From DASWHX01 sp036397995 (GTDB lineage Bacteria > Bacteroidota > Bacteroidia > Cytophagales > Cyclobacteriaceae), in assembly GCA_036397995.1 (NCBI GenBank), contig DASWHX010000101.1, forward strand, positions 1 through 7,930: a stretch of DNA of 7,930 bases, given 5' to 3'. The notes under the pieces are model-generated. The model was given only the letters and a program-made list of their open reading frames with translations, made no database searches and was not told where the DNA came from. This document shows positions 1-5,375 of this stretch, in pieces. Within the stretch, counting starts at the first letter, position 1, and every line of letters starts with the position of its first letter. The position numbers and the translations under genes were made by a program.

Positions 1-1
1 C

Positions 2-178
2 GAAGATTTTTCCACCCATACATTTCAGATTGAAATTTCAGGCTCGGGGAAATGTGAGGTAAATGTTTCACAAACACTTGATGCAGACATTAGCGGCAGT
101 GGCTCCGTCTATTACAAAGGAAATCCGGAAAAAGTACGCAGTAACATATCTGGCAGCGGACGGGTTCGGAGAATATAA
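2..178 (+). CDS. GIN-domain (DUF2807) protein, C-terminal fragment
   Basis: This is the 3' end of a gene whose start lies outside the window; the open frame runs from base 2 to a TAA at 176-178, giving 58 residues. The peptide shows the repeating ISGSG pattern of the GIN domain (DUF2807, putative auto-transporter adhesin head-like): ISGSGKCEV, then DISGSGSVYYKGNP, then NISGSGRVRRI at the very end. Each SGSG marks a turn of a right-handed beta-helix-like fold, and ending shortly after the last SGSG with a few basic residues is usual for the family. Such proteins are typically exported or envelope-associated in Bacteroidota, and their molecular function is poorly known. No signal peptide can be checked here because the N-terminus is missing. 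The gene appears to end normally, and degraded transposase sequence follows. Confidence 0.8.
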   Translation, partial: EDFSTHTFQIEISGSGKCEVNVSQTLDADISGSGSVYYKGNPEKVRSNISGSGRVRRI

Positions 179-179
179 T

Positions 180-514
180 TATAGAAGGTTTCATTGCCTG
201 CCATGTCAACTACCGTAATTTAAAGTCCATAAGAAAATCCGATAGCCTGCCCTATGGTTCTACTTTAGAAATCAAATGCAGAAATACAGATGCTGGTCAT
301 GATTACCGATGAAACGGGTCAGCACACGCGGGGCATCAAACTCGCCAACAAATGCATGATGAGTGCCGCCGTTGCCTACAACCCTTAAAAAGATGATGAA
401 ATTTAATGCAGCAAACCGATAGCGGCGATGAATATACACGAAAAGTTGAAGTGGGCTATCCCATTCTCATACTGAAACCCTTATTGGCTATACCGCGTGT
501 TGTGGTTTCGTAGT
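180..514. other. Gene-poor segment with transposon debris
   Basis: Between the GIN-domain gene and the DUF2442 gene no intact reading frame is present. Apart from the transposase relic at 299-422, short peptides in several frames end in stops within a few dozen codons. Base composition is slightly more GC-rich than the neighbouring DUF genes, which fits inserted and decayed DNA. I see no RNA gene, no clear terminator and no recognisable insertion-sequence terminal repeats. Confidence 0.5.
299..422 (+). pseudogene. Decayed IS1182-like transposase C-terminus
   Basis: Reading from 299 gives residues including TRGIKLANKCMM and SAAVAYN, then a stop. Shifting frame by one base just after AYN continues as LKKMMKFNAANR to a TAG at 420-422. 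Joined, this resembles the C-terminal tail of IS1182-type DDE transposases in Bacteroidota (an 'xxTRGxxxANKxMLMAAVAYNLKKLxKF' pattern, from memory of the family). The tail therefore survives as a frameshifted relic. A short upstream peptide in another frame (HVNYRNLKSI, about 205-232) may be an earlier piece of the same gene. There is no start, no DDE catalytic core and no recognisable IS ends, so it cannot be active. The family assignment rests on about 30 residues and is moderate; that the segment is non-functional is more certain. Confidence 0.5.
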
Positions 515-805
515 TTATGCATCTATCTTTCCATTATATAAATCTGAAATTGGGAAAATCAAATCGTAATCATTCCAGTTTAAATTACCATCAGTCAATG
601 AAAAATTCGAGAATTTATTTTCATCCAGATATTTTTTTATCGATGGATGAAGTGATTTAGATAAAAATGGTTTGAAATCAACAAGTCTTTCGTTTCCATC
701 GTTAAACTTTATCCGAATTGCATAATCTGATAAATATTTTGCAGAATCAATTTTCAACTGGCTAAATCCAGACTTTGCATCATTATAGTCAACAATTATT
801 CTCAT
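515..805 (-). CDS. DUF2442 domain protein
   Basis: This is a complete 96-residue protein. Residues about 27-95 carry the DUF2442 pattern: YAIRIKFNDGNERLVDFKPFL, then LHPSIKKYLDENKFSNFSL, then the W-N-D-Y-D-L segment (76-81) and a closing SDLYNGKI. Length and motif spacing are normal for the family. The function is not established. DUF2442 genes are commonly found next to DUF4160 genes in a TA-like two-gene arrangement, and that is the case here: its ATG overlaps the stop codon of the upstream DUF4160 frame as ATGA (805-802), so the two are translationally coupled. No membrane segment or signal peptide is seen. The start is fixed by the overlap. Because the upstream partner is frameshifted, this gene may have lost its partner or its translational coupling. 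Confidence 0.8.
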   Translation of the reverse strand: MRIIVDYNDAKSGFSQLKIDSAKYLSDYAIRIKFNDGNERLVDFKPFLSKSLHPSIKKYLDENKFSNFSLTDGNLNWNDYDLIFPISDLYNGKIDA

Positions 806-1109
806 TTTAATCGTTTTGTGATTTTTTCAAATTCAACATCTTTGTGATACACAAAATAGCTAATCCATTTTTCAACTATTTTGTCAGGATACATTTCAAG
901 AAATACCTTGAAATCCTTTAGGTCTTTTCCTTTAAGAGGTCGAGCTCCAGAAATACTTGTAATCTTTATCTCTGAAATCTCGCCATTTATGATATAAAAC
1001 TCCGCTTTACTTTCAAACTCTCCTTTTTTTGCGTGAACATGAATCGGTTCGCGCTCATTTGAGTAGAAGAAAATCAGAATTCCTAAGTATTCAAATAAAT
1101 CTTTGGCAT
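802..1109 (-). pseudogene. DUF4160 protein, frameshifted near its N-terminus
   Basis: From 1092 down to the TGA at 804-802 an open frame encodes 96 residues beginning EYLGILIFFYSNEREPIHVHAKK, the typical DUF4160 core with its conserved HVH motif, and ending KITKRLK. That stretch has no usable ATG. The family's usual N-terminus (MPKIYEYLG, from memory) is present but split: ATG at 1109 reads MPKIY, two extra bases (TT) follow, and the EYLG frame then begins. Starting at ATG 1109 the ribosome would stop after MPKIYLNT. The upstream extension of the main frame (LIDNAKDLF) has only a CTG as a possible start. The gene is therefore either a recent pseudogene, a consensus error in the assembly, or initiated at a non-standard codon. 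It overlaps the DUF2442 gene by ATGA. Family identity is well supported; functional status is uncertain. Confidence 0.75.
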
Positions 1110-1138
1110 TATCAATCAGTTAATATTTTGAACTATTA

Positions 1139-1146
1139 CAAAATTA
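1139..1146 (-). promoter_or_regulatory. Candidate -7 box for DUF4160/DUF2442
   Basis: The minus strand reads TAATTTTG, matching the Bacteroidota TAnnTTTG -7 element, about 30 bases upstream of the DUF4160 ATG (1109). I do not see a clear TTTG -33 element at the expected distance, so this is a one-box match in an AT-rich stretch. Confidence 0.3.
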
Positions 1147-1215
1147 TAAAATCTAAATCTGAACTGAAAATCATTGTTTGTAATTGGGTTCCTCACCATG
1201 AACCACAATTGCCTT

Positions 1216-1326
1216 GGCTAAGAAACGTGCGGGTTTTGGAGATAGGTATCTGTCAGCCGAGTAACGATGTTTATTATGTGTTTTTAATATTCATTTTACC
1301 TTGTCAGCCCGCATGATTTCTTAGCC
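1216..1326. repeat. Imperfect inverted repeat, about 18-bp arms
   Basis: The left arm GGCTAAGAAACGTGCGGG (1216-1233) pairs with the right arm 1308-1326, whose reverse complement is GGCTAAGAAATCATGCGGG. Ten bases and then five or six bases match around a small internal mismatch. The arms are about 75 bases apart. This may be the footprint of a small mobile or cassette-like element, or a folded RNA; no coding sequence lies inside. Confidence 0.55.
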
Positions 1327-1464
1327 TTTGTTGGCAACTGTTGCCCGCACCTCCAATGTTTATTTTGTTCCCCAAATCTGTTTTCCTTTTTTGTCGCGCG
1401 TGGGGGGAGGTTTTTTGTTTTCTTTTTCATTTTATACGATGCGCTGGCGGTTTACAGCGTTTGC

Positions 1465-2310
1465 CTATTTAATAAATTTCTGAAATTTTCTCCAATGTTT
1501 TCCTAATTCCCGCCATACATCATTAAAGTCCGGTATTTCTGTCATTTGGTTTGCCAGGTGATCTTTCCAGTGTTTTGCAAAGGTCTTTTCCTTTTGTTCA
1601 ATCACTTTGATCAATTCGTTGGGTTCATAGCCTTTATGCTTTGCCTTGTCCTGAAAGGCGAAAATGTGATCTTCAATGTCCTGTCCTTCAGTTTCAAACA
1701 AGTACCAGAGGTCGTAAATATCTCTGGGAGCAGTTCGCTGCATAATAGAACGCATCTTTTCCGCAATCACTTCTCCGAGTGAGTAGCAGAATATGCTGTA
1801 TTCTTCTTCAAGGTCGGAATAGGTGTTTATGATCTGCTTTTCTTCCGGTGCGTTGTAGATCAGTTCGTCCTGACTGATGTCAACTTTGATGTCTTTATTG
1901 GTTCCGGCTCCGCCCAATGGCCCGGTATAAGAAAAATAGAAGTTGTAATTCCCGGTATCATGTTGTGTTTCATTCTGAACCGAAAGCGAAATCCGGGATT
2001 CCTCATACACCCATTCGATTAATTTGTTGAAAGCAGCTTTTATGGCTTCAATATCAAAGGCTTTTCCCCCACCTAAGCTATTGCTACGGTGGGCAGGTGT
2101 GAATGTAAAATCAAGGTCTTCTGAAAAACGGTAGTCCGGAAAATATACTTTTTTCAAAACCGTACCGCCTTTGAAAACCAGGTTCTCTTTCAGGAATGGA
2201 TTATTTGCTATACCATACGTCACCCAGGAAATGACATAGTTTTTTTCAATTTGGGTATCCCGAACGCCTTCCTTTCCGGCTATGGATTGTATTTCTCCTG
2301 GTTGTATCAT
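1465..2310 (-). CDS. AbiEii-type nucleotidyltransferase toxin
   Basis: This 281-residue protein belongs to the AbiEii/AbiGii (DUF1814) family of DNA polymerase beta-like nucleotidyltransferase toxins, the effector half of type IV TA and abortive-infection systems. Family landmarks are visible in order: KGGTVLKK (47-54, the GG(S/T) nucleotide-binding motif), RFSEDLDFT (61-69, with acidic D65/D67 expected to bind metal), KVDIS (142-146, third acidic position), and EKMRSIMQRTAPRDIYDLWYL (184-204, C-terminal helical motif with RDxYDL). Length is normal. Members transfer nucleotides, probably onto RNA such as tRNA in characterised relatives; the exact substrate here is unknown. It is cytoplasmic, with no signal peptide. 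It lies downstream of AbiEi on the same strand, but with a 140-bp repetitive spacer rather than the usual overlap. All catalytic landmarks are intact, so it is probably active. Confidence 0.9.
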   Translation of the reverse strand: MIQPGEIQSIAGKEGVRDTQIEKNYVISWVTYGIANNPFLKENLVFKGGTVLKKVYFPDYRFSEDLDFTFTPAHRSNSLGGGKAFDIEAIKAAFNKLIEWVYEESRISLSVQNETQHDTGNYNFYFSYTGPLGGAGTNKDIKVDISQDELIYNAPEEKQIINTYSDLEEEYSIFCYSLGEVIAEKMRSIMQRTAPRDIYDLWYLFETEGQDIEDHIFAFQDKAKHKGYEPNELIKVIEQKEKTFAKHWKDHLANQMTEIPDFNDVWRELGKHWRKFQKFIK

Positions 2311-2328
2311 TTTTATGTTTCGGTAACT

Positions 2329-2420
2329 GGGTGATTAAGGTAACTGAGTAATCGGGTAAATGAGGTAATTGAGGAGCCTAACTCCCATTTACCTCAACCC
2401 CTCAGTTACCTTAATTACCA
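2329..2420. repeat. Inverted repeat within GGTAA-type low-complexity spacer
   Basis: Between AbiEi and AbiEii the + strand is built of degenerate short units (GGTAACTGGG, GGTAACTGAG, GGGTAAATGAG, GGTAATTGAG), and then the complementary units appear (TTACCTCA, CTCAGTTACC, TTAATTACC, TTTTACCCAA). The result is a large inverted repeat: 2334-2348 pairs perfectly over 15 bp with 2401-2415 (18 of 20 over the extended arms), and TGAGGTAA (2361-2368) pairs with TTACCTCA (2389-2396) inside. In the abiE transcript this would form a long hairpin just upstream of the AbiEii start. Confidence 0.8.
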
Positions 2421-2450
2421 TTTTACCCAATTCCATATTTACTTAATTAC

Positions 2451-3269
2451 CTATGTACCCAACCCCTCAATCACCTCACCAAAACCAATATTATCTATAA
2501 TCCCCCATTTTGAATTATACCGACCATGCTTGTCAAATGACGGATCCAATGGGGTGTAGGATGAAGAAATCTTTTCGGTAATAAAATCCTGAAGTTCTTG
2601 AAACAGACCAAGTTCATTAACGATAAAACCAAGTCGCTTGTAAACGGCCTGTATATTGAACTTTTCAAGATACTCCTGAAATCGTGCTGACTGAAGCTTT
2701 TCCCTGGATTTGTACAGCGCCTGAGTTATTTCCGTGATGCCTCCGGCATAATCCGGTTTATACAGACAGTCCAGAAATGTCTTTTCAAGATCGCTGCAGT
2801 TTACTTTGTGAAAATTATCAATCCACTGCTTTTTATAGCCAAAGAATCGGCTTTTGCTCAAAGTAATAAACTCAAACCGGACATTTTTAACCTGCTGTGT
2901 TTTAGGTTTCACCCTTTCCCAGGTTACCACCTGCTCAGTCATAGATGGCTGAGTAATCAAACCATGAATATCCAATGCACTGTAAAAACCTATGTAATAT
3001 TCCCTTGGTTGTGCTATTGCTTCTGCTGTTAAATGCCAGTTGGGAAAATATTGATCAGGTTGTTGTTCATATGGAATACGATGGTACAACCCGTCTTTAA
3101 TGCGCATGATAAGTCCCCTTTTCGTCATGTCGCTTAGCAGCTTTCTTACTGTCGCATAATCCTTATCTGGCAGCATTTCAACCGCCTCTTTTAGCGTAAA
3201 GAAATCCTGTTTCCGCTTACTCAATGCATCCAGAAATTCAGCTGATCTGTAAGAAATATTCTTTTTCAT
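2451..3269 (-). CDS. AbiEi-type antitoxin / transcriptional autorepressor
   Basis: This 272-residue protein matches AbiEi-like type IV antitoxins. An N-terminal winged helix-turn-helix occupies about residues 8-65 (FFTLKEAVEML, then YATVRKLLSDMTKRGLIMRIKDGLYHRIP). The C-terminal antitoxin region follows, with YYIGFYSALDIHGL (91-104), FITLSKSRFFGYKK (134-147) and the family hallmark DLEKTFLDCLYKPDYAGG (160-177). AbiEi proteins neutralise AbiEii without stable binding and repress their own operon by binding inverted repeats in the promoter. A perfect 17-bp palindrome 9 bp upstream of this start is a natural operator candidate. The gene is first in the operon, ahead of AbiEii. The ATG at 3269 is chosen because it gives the complete helix-turn-helix and follows a -7 box. 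No frameshift or missing segment is seen. Confidence 0.88.
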   Translation of the reverse strand: MKKNISYRSAEFLDALSKRKQDFFTLKEAVEMLPDKDYATVRKLLSDMTKRGLIMRIKDGLYHRIPYEQQPDQYFPNWHLTAEAIAQPREYYIGFYSALDIHGLITQPSMTEQVVTWERVKPKTQQVKNVRFEFITLSKSRFFGYKKQWIDNFHKVNCSDLEKTFLDCLYKPDYAGGITEITQALYKSREKLQSARFQEYLEKFNIQAVYKRLGFIVNELGLFQELQDFITEKISSSYTPLDPSFDKHGRYNSKWGIIDNIGFGEVIEGLGT

Positions 3270-3278
3270 GCCTTGTAA

Positions 3279-3295
3279 GTGAGTTTAAAACTCAC
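3279..3295. promoter_or_regulatory. Perfect palindrome, candidate AbiEi operator
   Basis: GTGAGTTT-A-AAACTCAC is a perfect inverted repeat (8-bp arms, one central base) lying 9 bp upstream of the AbiEi ATG and about 10 bp downstream of the candidate -7 box. Characterised AbiEi proteins bind inverted repeats at their own promoter, so this is the likely autoregulatory site; as RNA it could also shield translation initiation. Confidence 0.6.
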
Positions 3296-3305
3296 AAATC
3301 AGACA

Positions 3306-3313
3306 CAAATGTA
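3306..3313 (-). promoter_or_regulatory. Candidate -7 box of the abiE operon
   Basis: The minus strand reads TACATTTG, a full match to the Bacteroidota TAnnTTTG element, 36 bases upstream of the AbiEi ATG. A start about 7 bases downstream would fall just before the palindrome at 3279-3295. No good TTTG -33 element is seen at 19-21 bp spacing. Confidence 0.5.
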
Positions 3314-3535
3314 AGAATTTAATTGAAATTGGCTACTTTGTACCAATATGGCTGATATACACGAACCGGAAACCCGGCTGCCGGTCGGGCAGGTAAGAAG
3401 CTAACATGAGCAGGATTAAGGGCAAGGACACAAAGCCTTATTTGTTGCCGGCTGCCCGAATCTTCCTACGAAGCGGTGTTGGTGCAAGTTTGCAGGCACT
3501 CTGTTTAAGATGATTTATAATAATATCGGTTGCCA
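3314..3535. other. GC-rich structured spacer between abiE and hipBST
   Basis: No gene is supported here in any frame. Positions about 3365-3500 are clearly more GC-rich than the genes on either side and rich in secondary structure: CCGG-CTG-CCGG (3374-3384), CTGCC-ggtcg-GGCAG (3378-3392), a longer-range pair TCGGGCAG (3385-3392) with CTGCCCGA (3452-3459), and TGCAA-gt-TTGCA (3483-3494). It lies beyond the HipT stop and upstream of the AbiEi promoter. It may be the remains of a mobile element or a structured RNA; no known family is recognised. Confidence 0.45.
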
Positions 3536-4468
3536 TTATTTACTCAACAAACTTATTCTGTCTGTTACGATTTTATTTAAGTCAGCTTTTTGTTCTTCAG
3601 GCAAAAAACTGTTTTCAATCCACCATTGTGCTGATTTCAATTTTTCTGAAAACGAATGAAAACTGTTTTCAACTTGCTTTTCTGTTATGGAAAGATTAAT
3701 TGCTAAAGCCGTAAAATCTTTTTTTGTTATTTTATTTTTTCTTCCATTAAGCGTTAATGCCATTTGTTCTGATTCGTTTTTTATTACCAACATTGTGCTT
3801 ACCAAATCATAGGAAGGGCTTAAAGAGAATTGTCCTTCTTGTTTCTCAAACATGGAAAAATTTTTCAAGTGCATATCTGCATTGCCGACTATGAAACTGA
3901 ATACTACCAGTTCAAAATAATGTAAAGTGTCCAGTCCGGATTGGGTAGAGTATTGCTTAATAACTTTGCCTGTTTTTTCGTAACTGCCTCTGTATTTATG
4001 TTCAGTCAATGTTTCAGAAAGTTGACATAAATCTTCACAAGAAAATTTGTTTTCATTTTTCCTGTCAAACCGTTGAGTAATGTATGCTAATTCTCCTCCT
4101 GGCAATCTAATTAGACCATGCGTTGCTGTTTCAATTCCAAATGTTTCAGCAAGGTGCATACATAAATCTTCGTTTTCAGGTAACGATTGATAGACTTCAC
4201 TTTGCGGTTTTATGATATAGTTGCTTTTTTCATCAACAACTGTGAAACGAACACTCTTTTTACTCTCATCCAACCACAAACTTAATTTGGGTTGCACTCC
4301 TGTTATGGCGGTGCTTGCACCTACAATTTTTTTTGCGTAGGCGGTCAATTTTTTTTCATCAATATCAATCGTTGGCATTTGCTTTAAGCCAAAGGTCTTC
4401 ATCACACATTTTGCATGATAATCTATTTCATTTTTATCCAACGGTTTATAGCAAAGTAGGCAGTTCAT
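3536..4468 (-). CDS. hipT: HipT-like serine/threonine kinase toxin (HipA C-terminal part)
   Basis: This protein carries the HipA C-terminal kinase fold without the N-terminal subdomain, which is encoded separately by the gene before it. I start it at ATG 4468, one base after the HipS stop, giving 310 residues; an upstream in-frame ATG at 4501 would overlap HipS by 32 bases. Visible elements (numbering from 4468) are a CLLC (3-6) and HAKC (18-21) pair resembling a small zinc knuckle, the Gly-rich loop AITGVQPKLSL (54-64), the ATP-binding lysine in YIIKPQ (K87), catalytic-loop GNADMHLKNFS (195-205, with D198 and N203), and the metal-binding aspartate in SYDLVST (D221). HipA-family toxins phosphorylate aminoacyl-tRNA synthetases (GltX for HipA, TrpS for E. 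coli HipT); the target here is unknown. All catalytic residues are present, but the activation-loop serines differ from the reference. Confidence 0.85.
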   Translation of the reverse strand: MNCLLCYKPLDKNEIDYHAKCVMKTFGLKQMPTIDIDEKKLTAYAKKIVGASTAITGVQPKLSLWLDESKKSVRFTVVDEKSNYIIKPQSEVYQSLPENEDLCMHLAETFGIETATHGLIRLPGGELAYITQRFDRKNENKFSCEDLCQLSETLTEHKYRGSYEKTGKVIKQYSTQSGLDTLHYFELVVFSFIVGNADMHLKNFSMFEKQEGQFSLSPSYDLVSTMLVIKNESEQMALTLNGRKNKITKKDFTALAINLSITEKQVENSFHSFSEKLKSAQWWIENSFLPEEQKADLNKIVTDRISLLSK

Positions 4469-4469
4469 T

Positions 4470-4787
4470 TTATTTTTCGCTTCTAATACTAATATCACCA
4501 ATACAATCTTTACAAAGTGTAAGTAATAGTGTCATTCGGTCTCGTGGGTTTAGCTTCCAATTATCAATAGCTATTTGCAGTAACCACCCTTCGGGTATAA
4601 GCCCGTCAAAAAAAGGTAGCATATTTTTATCCGTAAATTGCTCCGAACGCAATGGGAGTGTTCTGCTGACTGCTCCATAAACTGGATTTTGCAAATACGA
4701 TTTTTCATATTGAAAATGGTATCCGTTTTCGTCTTCCCAAACAATTCCACTTAGTATTTCTTTTTTATATACCCATCCTTTTTTCAT
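4470..4787 (-). CDS. hipS: HipS-like protein (HipA N-terminal subdomain, Couple_hipA)
   Basis: This 105-residue protein corresponds to the N-terminal subdomain of full-length HipA, here a free-standing gene. It has the family pattern: a short beta-rich start (VYKKEILSGIVWEDENGYHFQYEKSYL), then PVSRTLPLR-type sequence (AVSRTLPLRSEQF, 39-51), then LPFFDGLIPEGWLLQ (57-71). It ends with LTLCKDCIGDISI, the 'GD' turn seen at this position in HipA. In the E. coli HipBST system HipS acts as the antitoxin that blocks the HipT kinase, and a tryptophan inserted in the active site is involved; W68 in PEGW is a candidate equivalent here. The start lies 3 bases after the HipB stop, and the stop is 1 base before HipT, so translation is coupled. 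No membrane or export signal is seen. Confidence 0.82.
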   Translation of the reverse strand: MKKGWVYKKEILSGIVWEDENGYHFQYEKSYLQNPVYGAVSRTLPLRSEQFTDKNMLPFFDGLIPEGWLLQIAIDNWKLNPRDRMTLLLTLCKDCIGDISIRSEK

Positions 4788-4790
4788 CGC

Positions 4791-5222
4791 TTACTGTTCT
4801 TCAATTGTTTGAATATCGTCATGCGAAATAGTTTCGGTCAAGTTATCATCTGGTTTTTGTTGATACTTTATGGCATTGTTGTTTGGCACAAATTGCCATG
4901 CAGAAATTTTATTTTCTTTGTTATCTGTCTTTTCTTTTATGATGATACCGTATTTAACGATCCTGTTTGTTAGTGTTATTTTTACAGCTTTATTAAAGTA
5001 GTTCCAGAAAATATCGTATGCATCAATTTGTTGTTTGCCAGGTAATAGGTTAAACCCGAACAAAGCCAACACCTGATTTACTTTATCTAGTTGCACGGTT
5101 TCTTTGCCCTGCTCCAGTTCACGAATAAAACGAATGCCTACACCTGCTTTTGCAGCAAGTTCTTCCTGCGTTAGCTTTAGTTTTTTGCGTTGATACTTGA
5201 TGAATGATGATAAGTTGTTCAT
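4791..5222 (-). CDS. hipB: HipB-like HTH antitoxin with C-terminal extension
   Basis: This 143-residue protein starts with an XRE-type helix-turn-helix (about 8-62): YQRKKLKLTQEELAAKAGVGIRFIRELEQGK, then LDKVNQVLALFGFNL. That pattern is typical of HipB antitoxins, which bind the hip promoter and the toxin complex. HipB homologues of this type usually end soon after this point (about 70-90 residues). This one continues for about 75 residues with a tail I do not recognise, including DAYDIFWNYFNKAVKITLTNRIVKYGIIIKEK and, after a short gap, SAWQFVPNNNAIKYQ, then an acidic end (SHDDIQTIEEQ). The tail looks like a small beta-rich domain. The gene is first of three, 3 bases before hipS. An AAAGG about 12 bases upstream of the ATG could aid initiation but is not required in this phylum. 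Confidence 0.85.
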   Translation of the reverse strand: MNNLSSFIKYQRKKLKLTQEELAAKAGVGIRFIRELEQGKETVQLDKVNQVLALFGFNLLPGKQQIDAYDIFWNYFNKAVKITLTNRIVKYGIIIKEKTDNKENKISAWQFVPNNNAIKYQQKPDDNLTETISHDDIQTIEEQ

Positions 5223-5246
5223 TGTGTTACTATACCTTTACGGGTG

Positions 5247-5254
5247 CAAATATA
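5247..5254 (-). promoter_or_regulatory. Candidate -7 box of the hipBST operon
   Basis: The minus strand reads TATATTTG, a full match to TAnnTTTG, 24 bases upstream of the HipB ATG. The -33 position (about 5274-5278) lacks a clear TTTG and coincides with the 12-bp repeat at 5276-5287. Confidence 0.5.
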
Positions 5255-5275
5255 GACAAAACATTAAAAAAAGAA

Positions 5276-5327
5276 CTGAACGGGTATAAAAAATATAAAT
5301 TGGTTATTTTGAATCCTGAACGGGTAT
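5276..5327. promoter_or_regulatory. Paired 12-bp direct repeats, candidate HipB operators
   Basis: CTGAACGGGTAT occurs at 5276-5287 and again at 5316-5327, start-to-start distance 40 bp (about four helical turns). A related mix of half-sites, TATACC...CGGGT, lies at 5231-5245 between the -7 box and the ATG. The first copy covers the expected -33 position. Repeats this close to an autoregulated antitoxin gene are likely HipB binding sites. Confidence 0.55.
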
Positions 5328-5375
5328 CGTTTAAAATGTCGGTAAGTCCATTCGTTCAAAGCTCAAATGTTTCAA

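Larger units (their letters stand above)
1110..1464. other. Intergenic spacer with long inverted repeat
   Basis: No convincing gene lies here; the + strand open frame crossing part of it has no recognisable protein pattern and overlaps the DUF4160 frame antisense. The segment contains an imperfect inverted repeat (1216-1233 with 1308-1326), a perfect short palindrome GGCAAC-T-GTTGCC (1333-1345) and a T/C-rich stretch at 1370-1435. A weak hairpin, CGCTG/CAGCG at 1442-1459, lies just beyond the AbiEii stop but lacks a following T-run on the minus strand, so I do not call it a terminator. Confidence 0.5.

Noticed and set aside
1029..1316. 95-codon + strand open frame
   Set aside because: It runs antisense over the DUF4160 frame and through the inverted repeat; its translation has no recognisable pattern and odd composition.
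1442..1459. Terminator for the abiE operon
   Set aside because: The hairpin has only five base pairs and no T-run follows it on the minus strand.
3536..4501. HipT start at ATG 4501
   Set aside because: It would overlap hipS by 32 bases, and the extra residues (MVILVLEAKNK) are not typical; the next ATG (4468) sits one base after the hipS stop and precedes the conserved CLLC segment.
4315..4680. 121-codon + strand open frame antisense to hipT/hipS
   Set aside because: It is a shadow of two well-supported minus-strand genes and has no family pattern.
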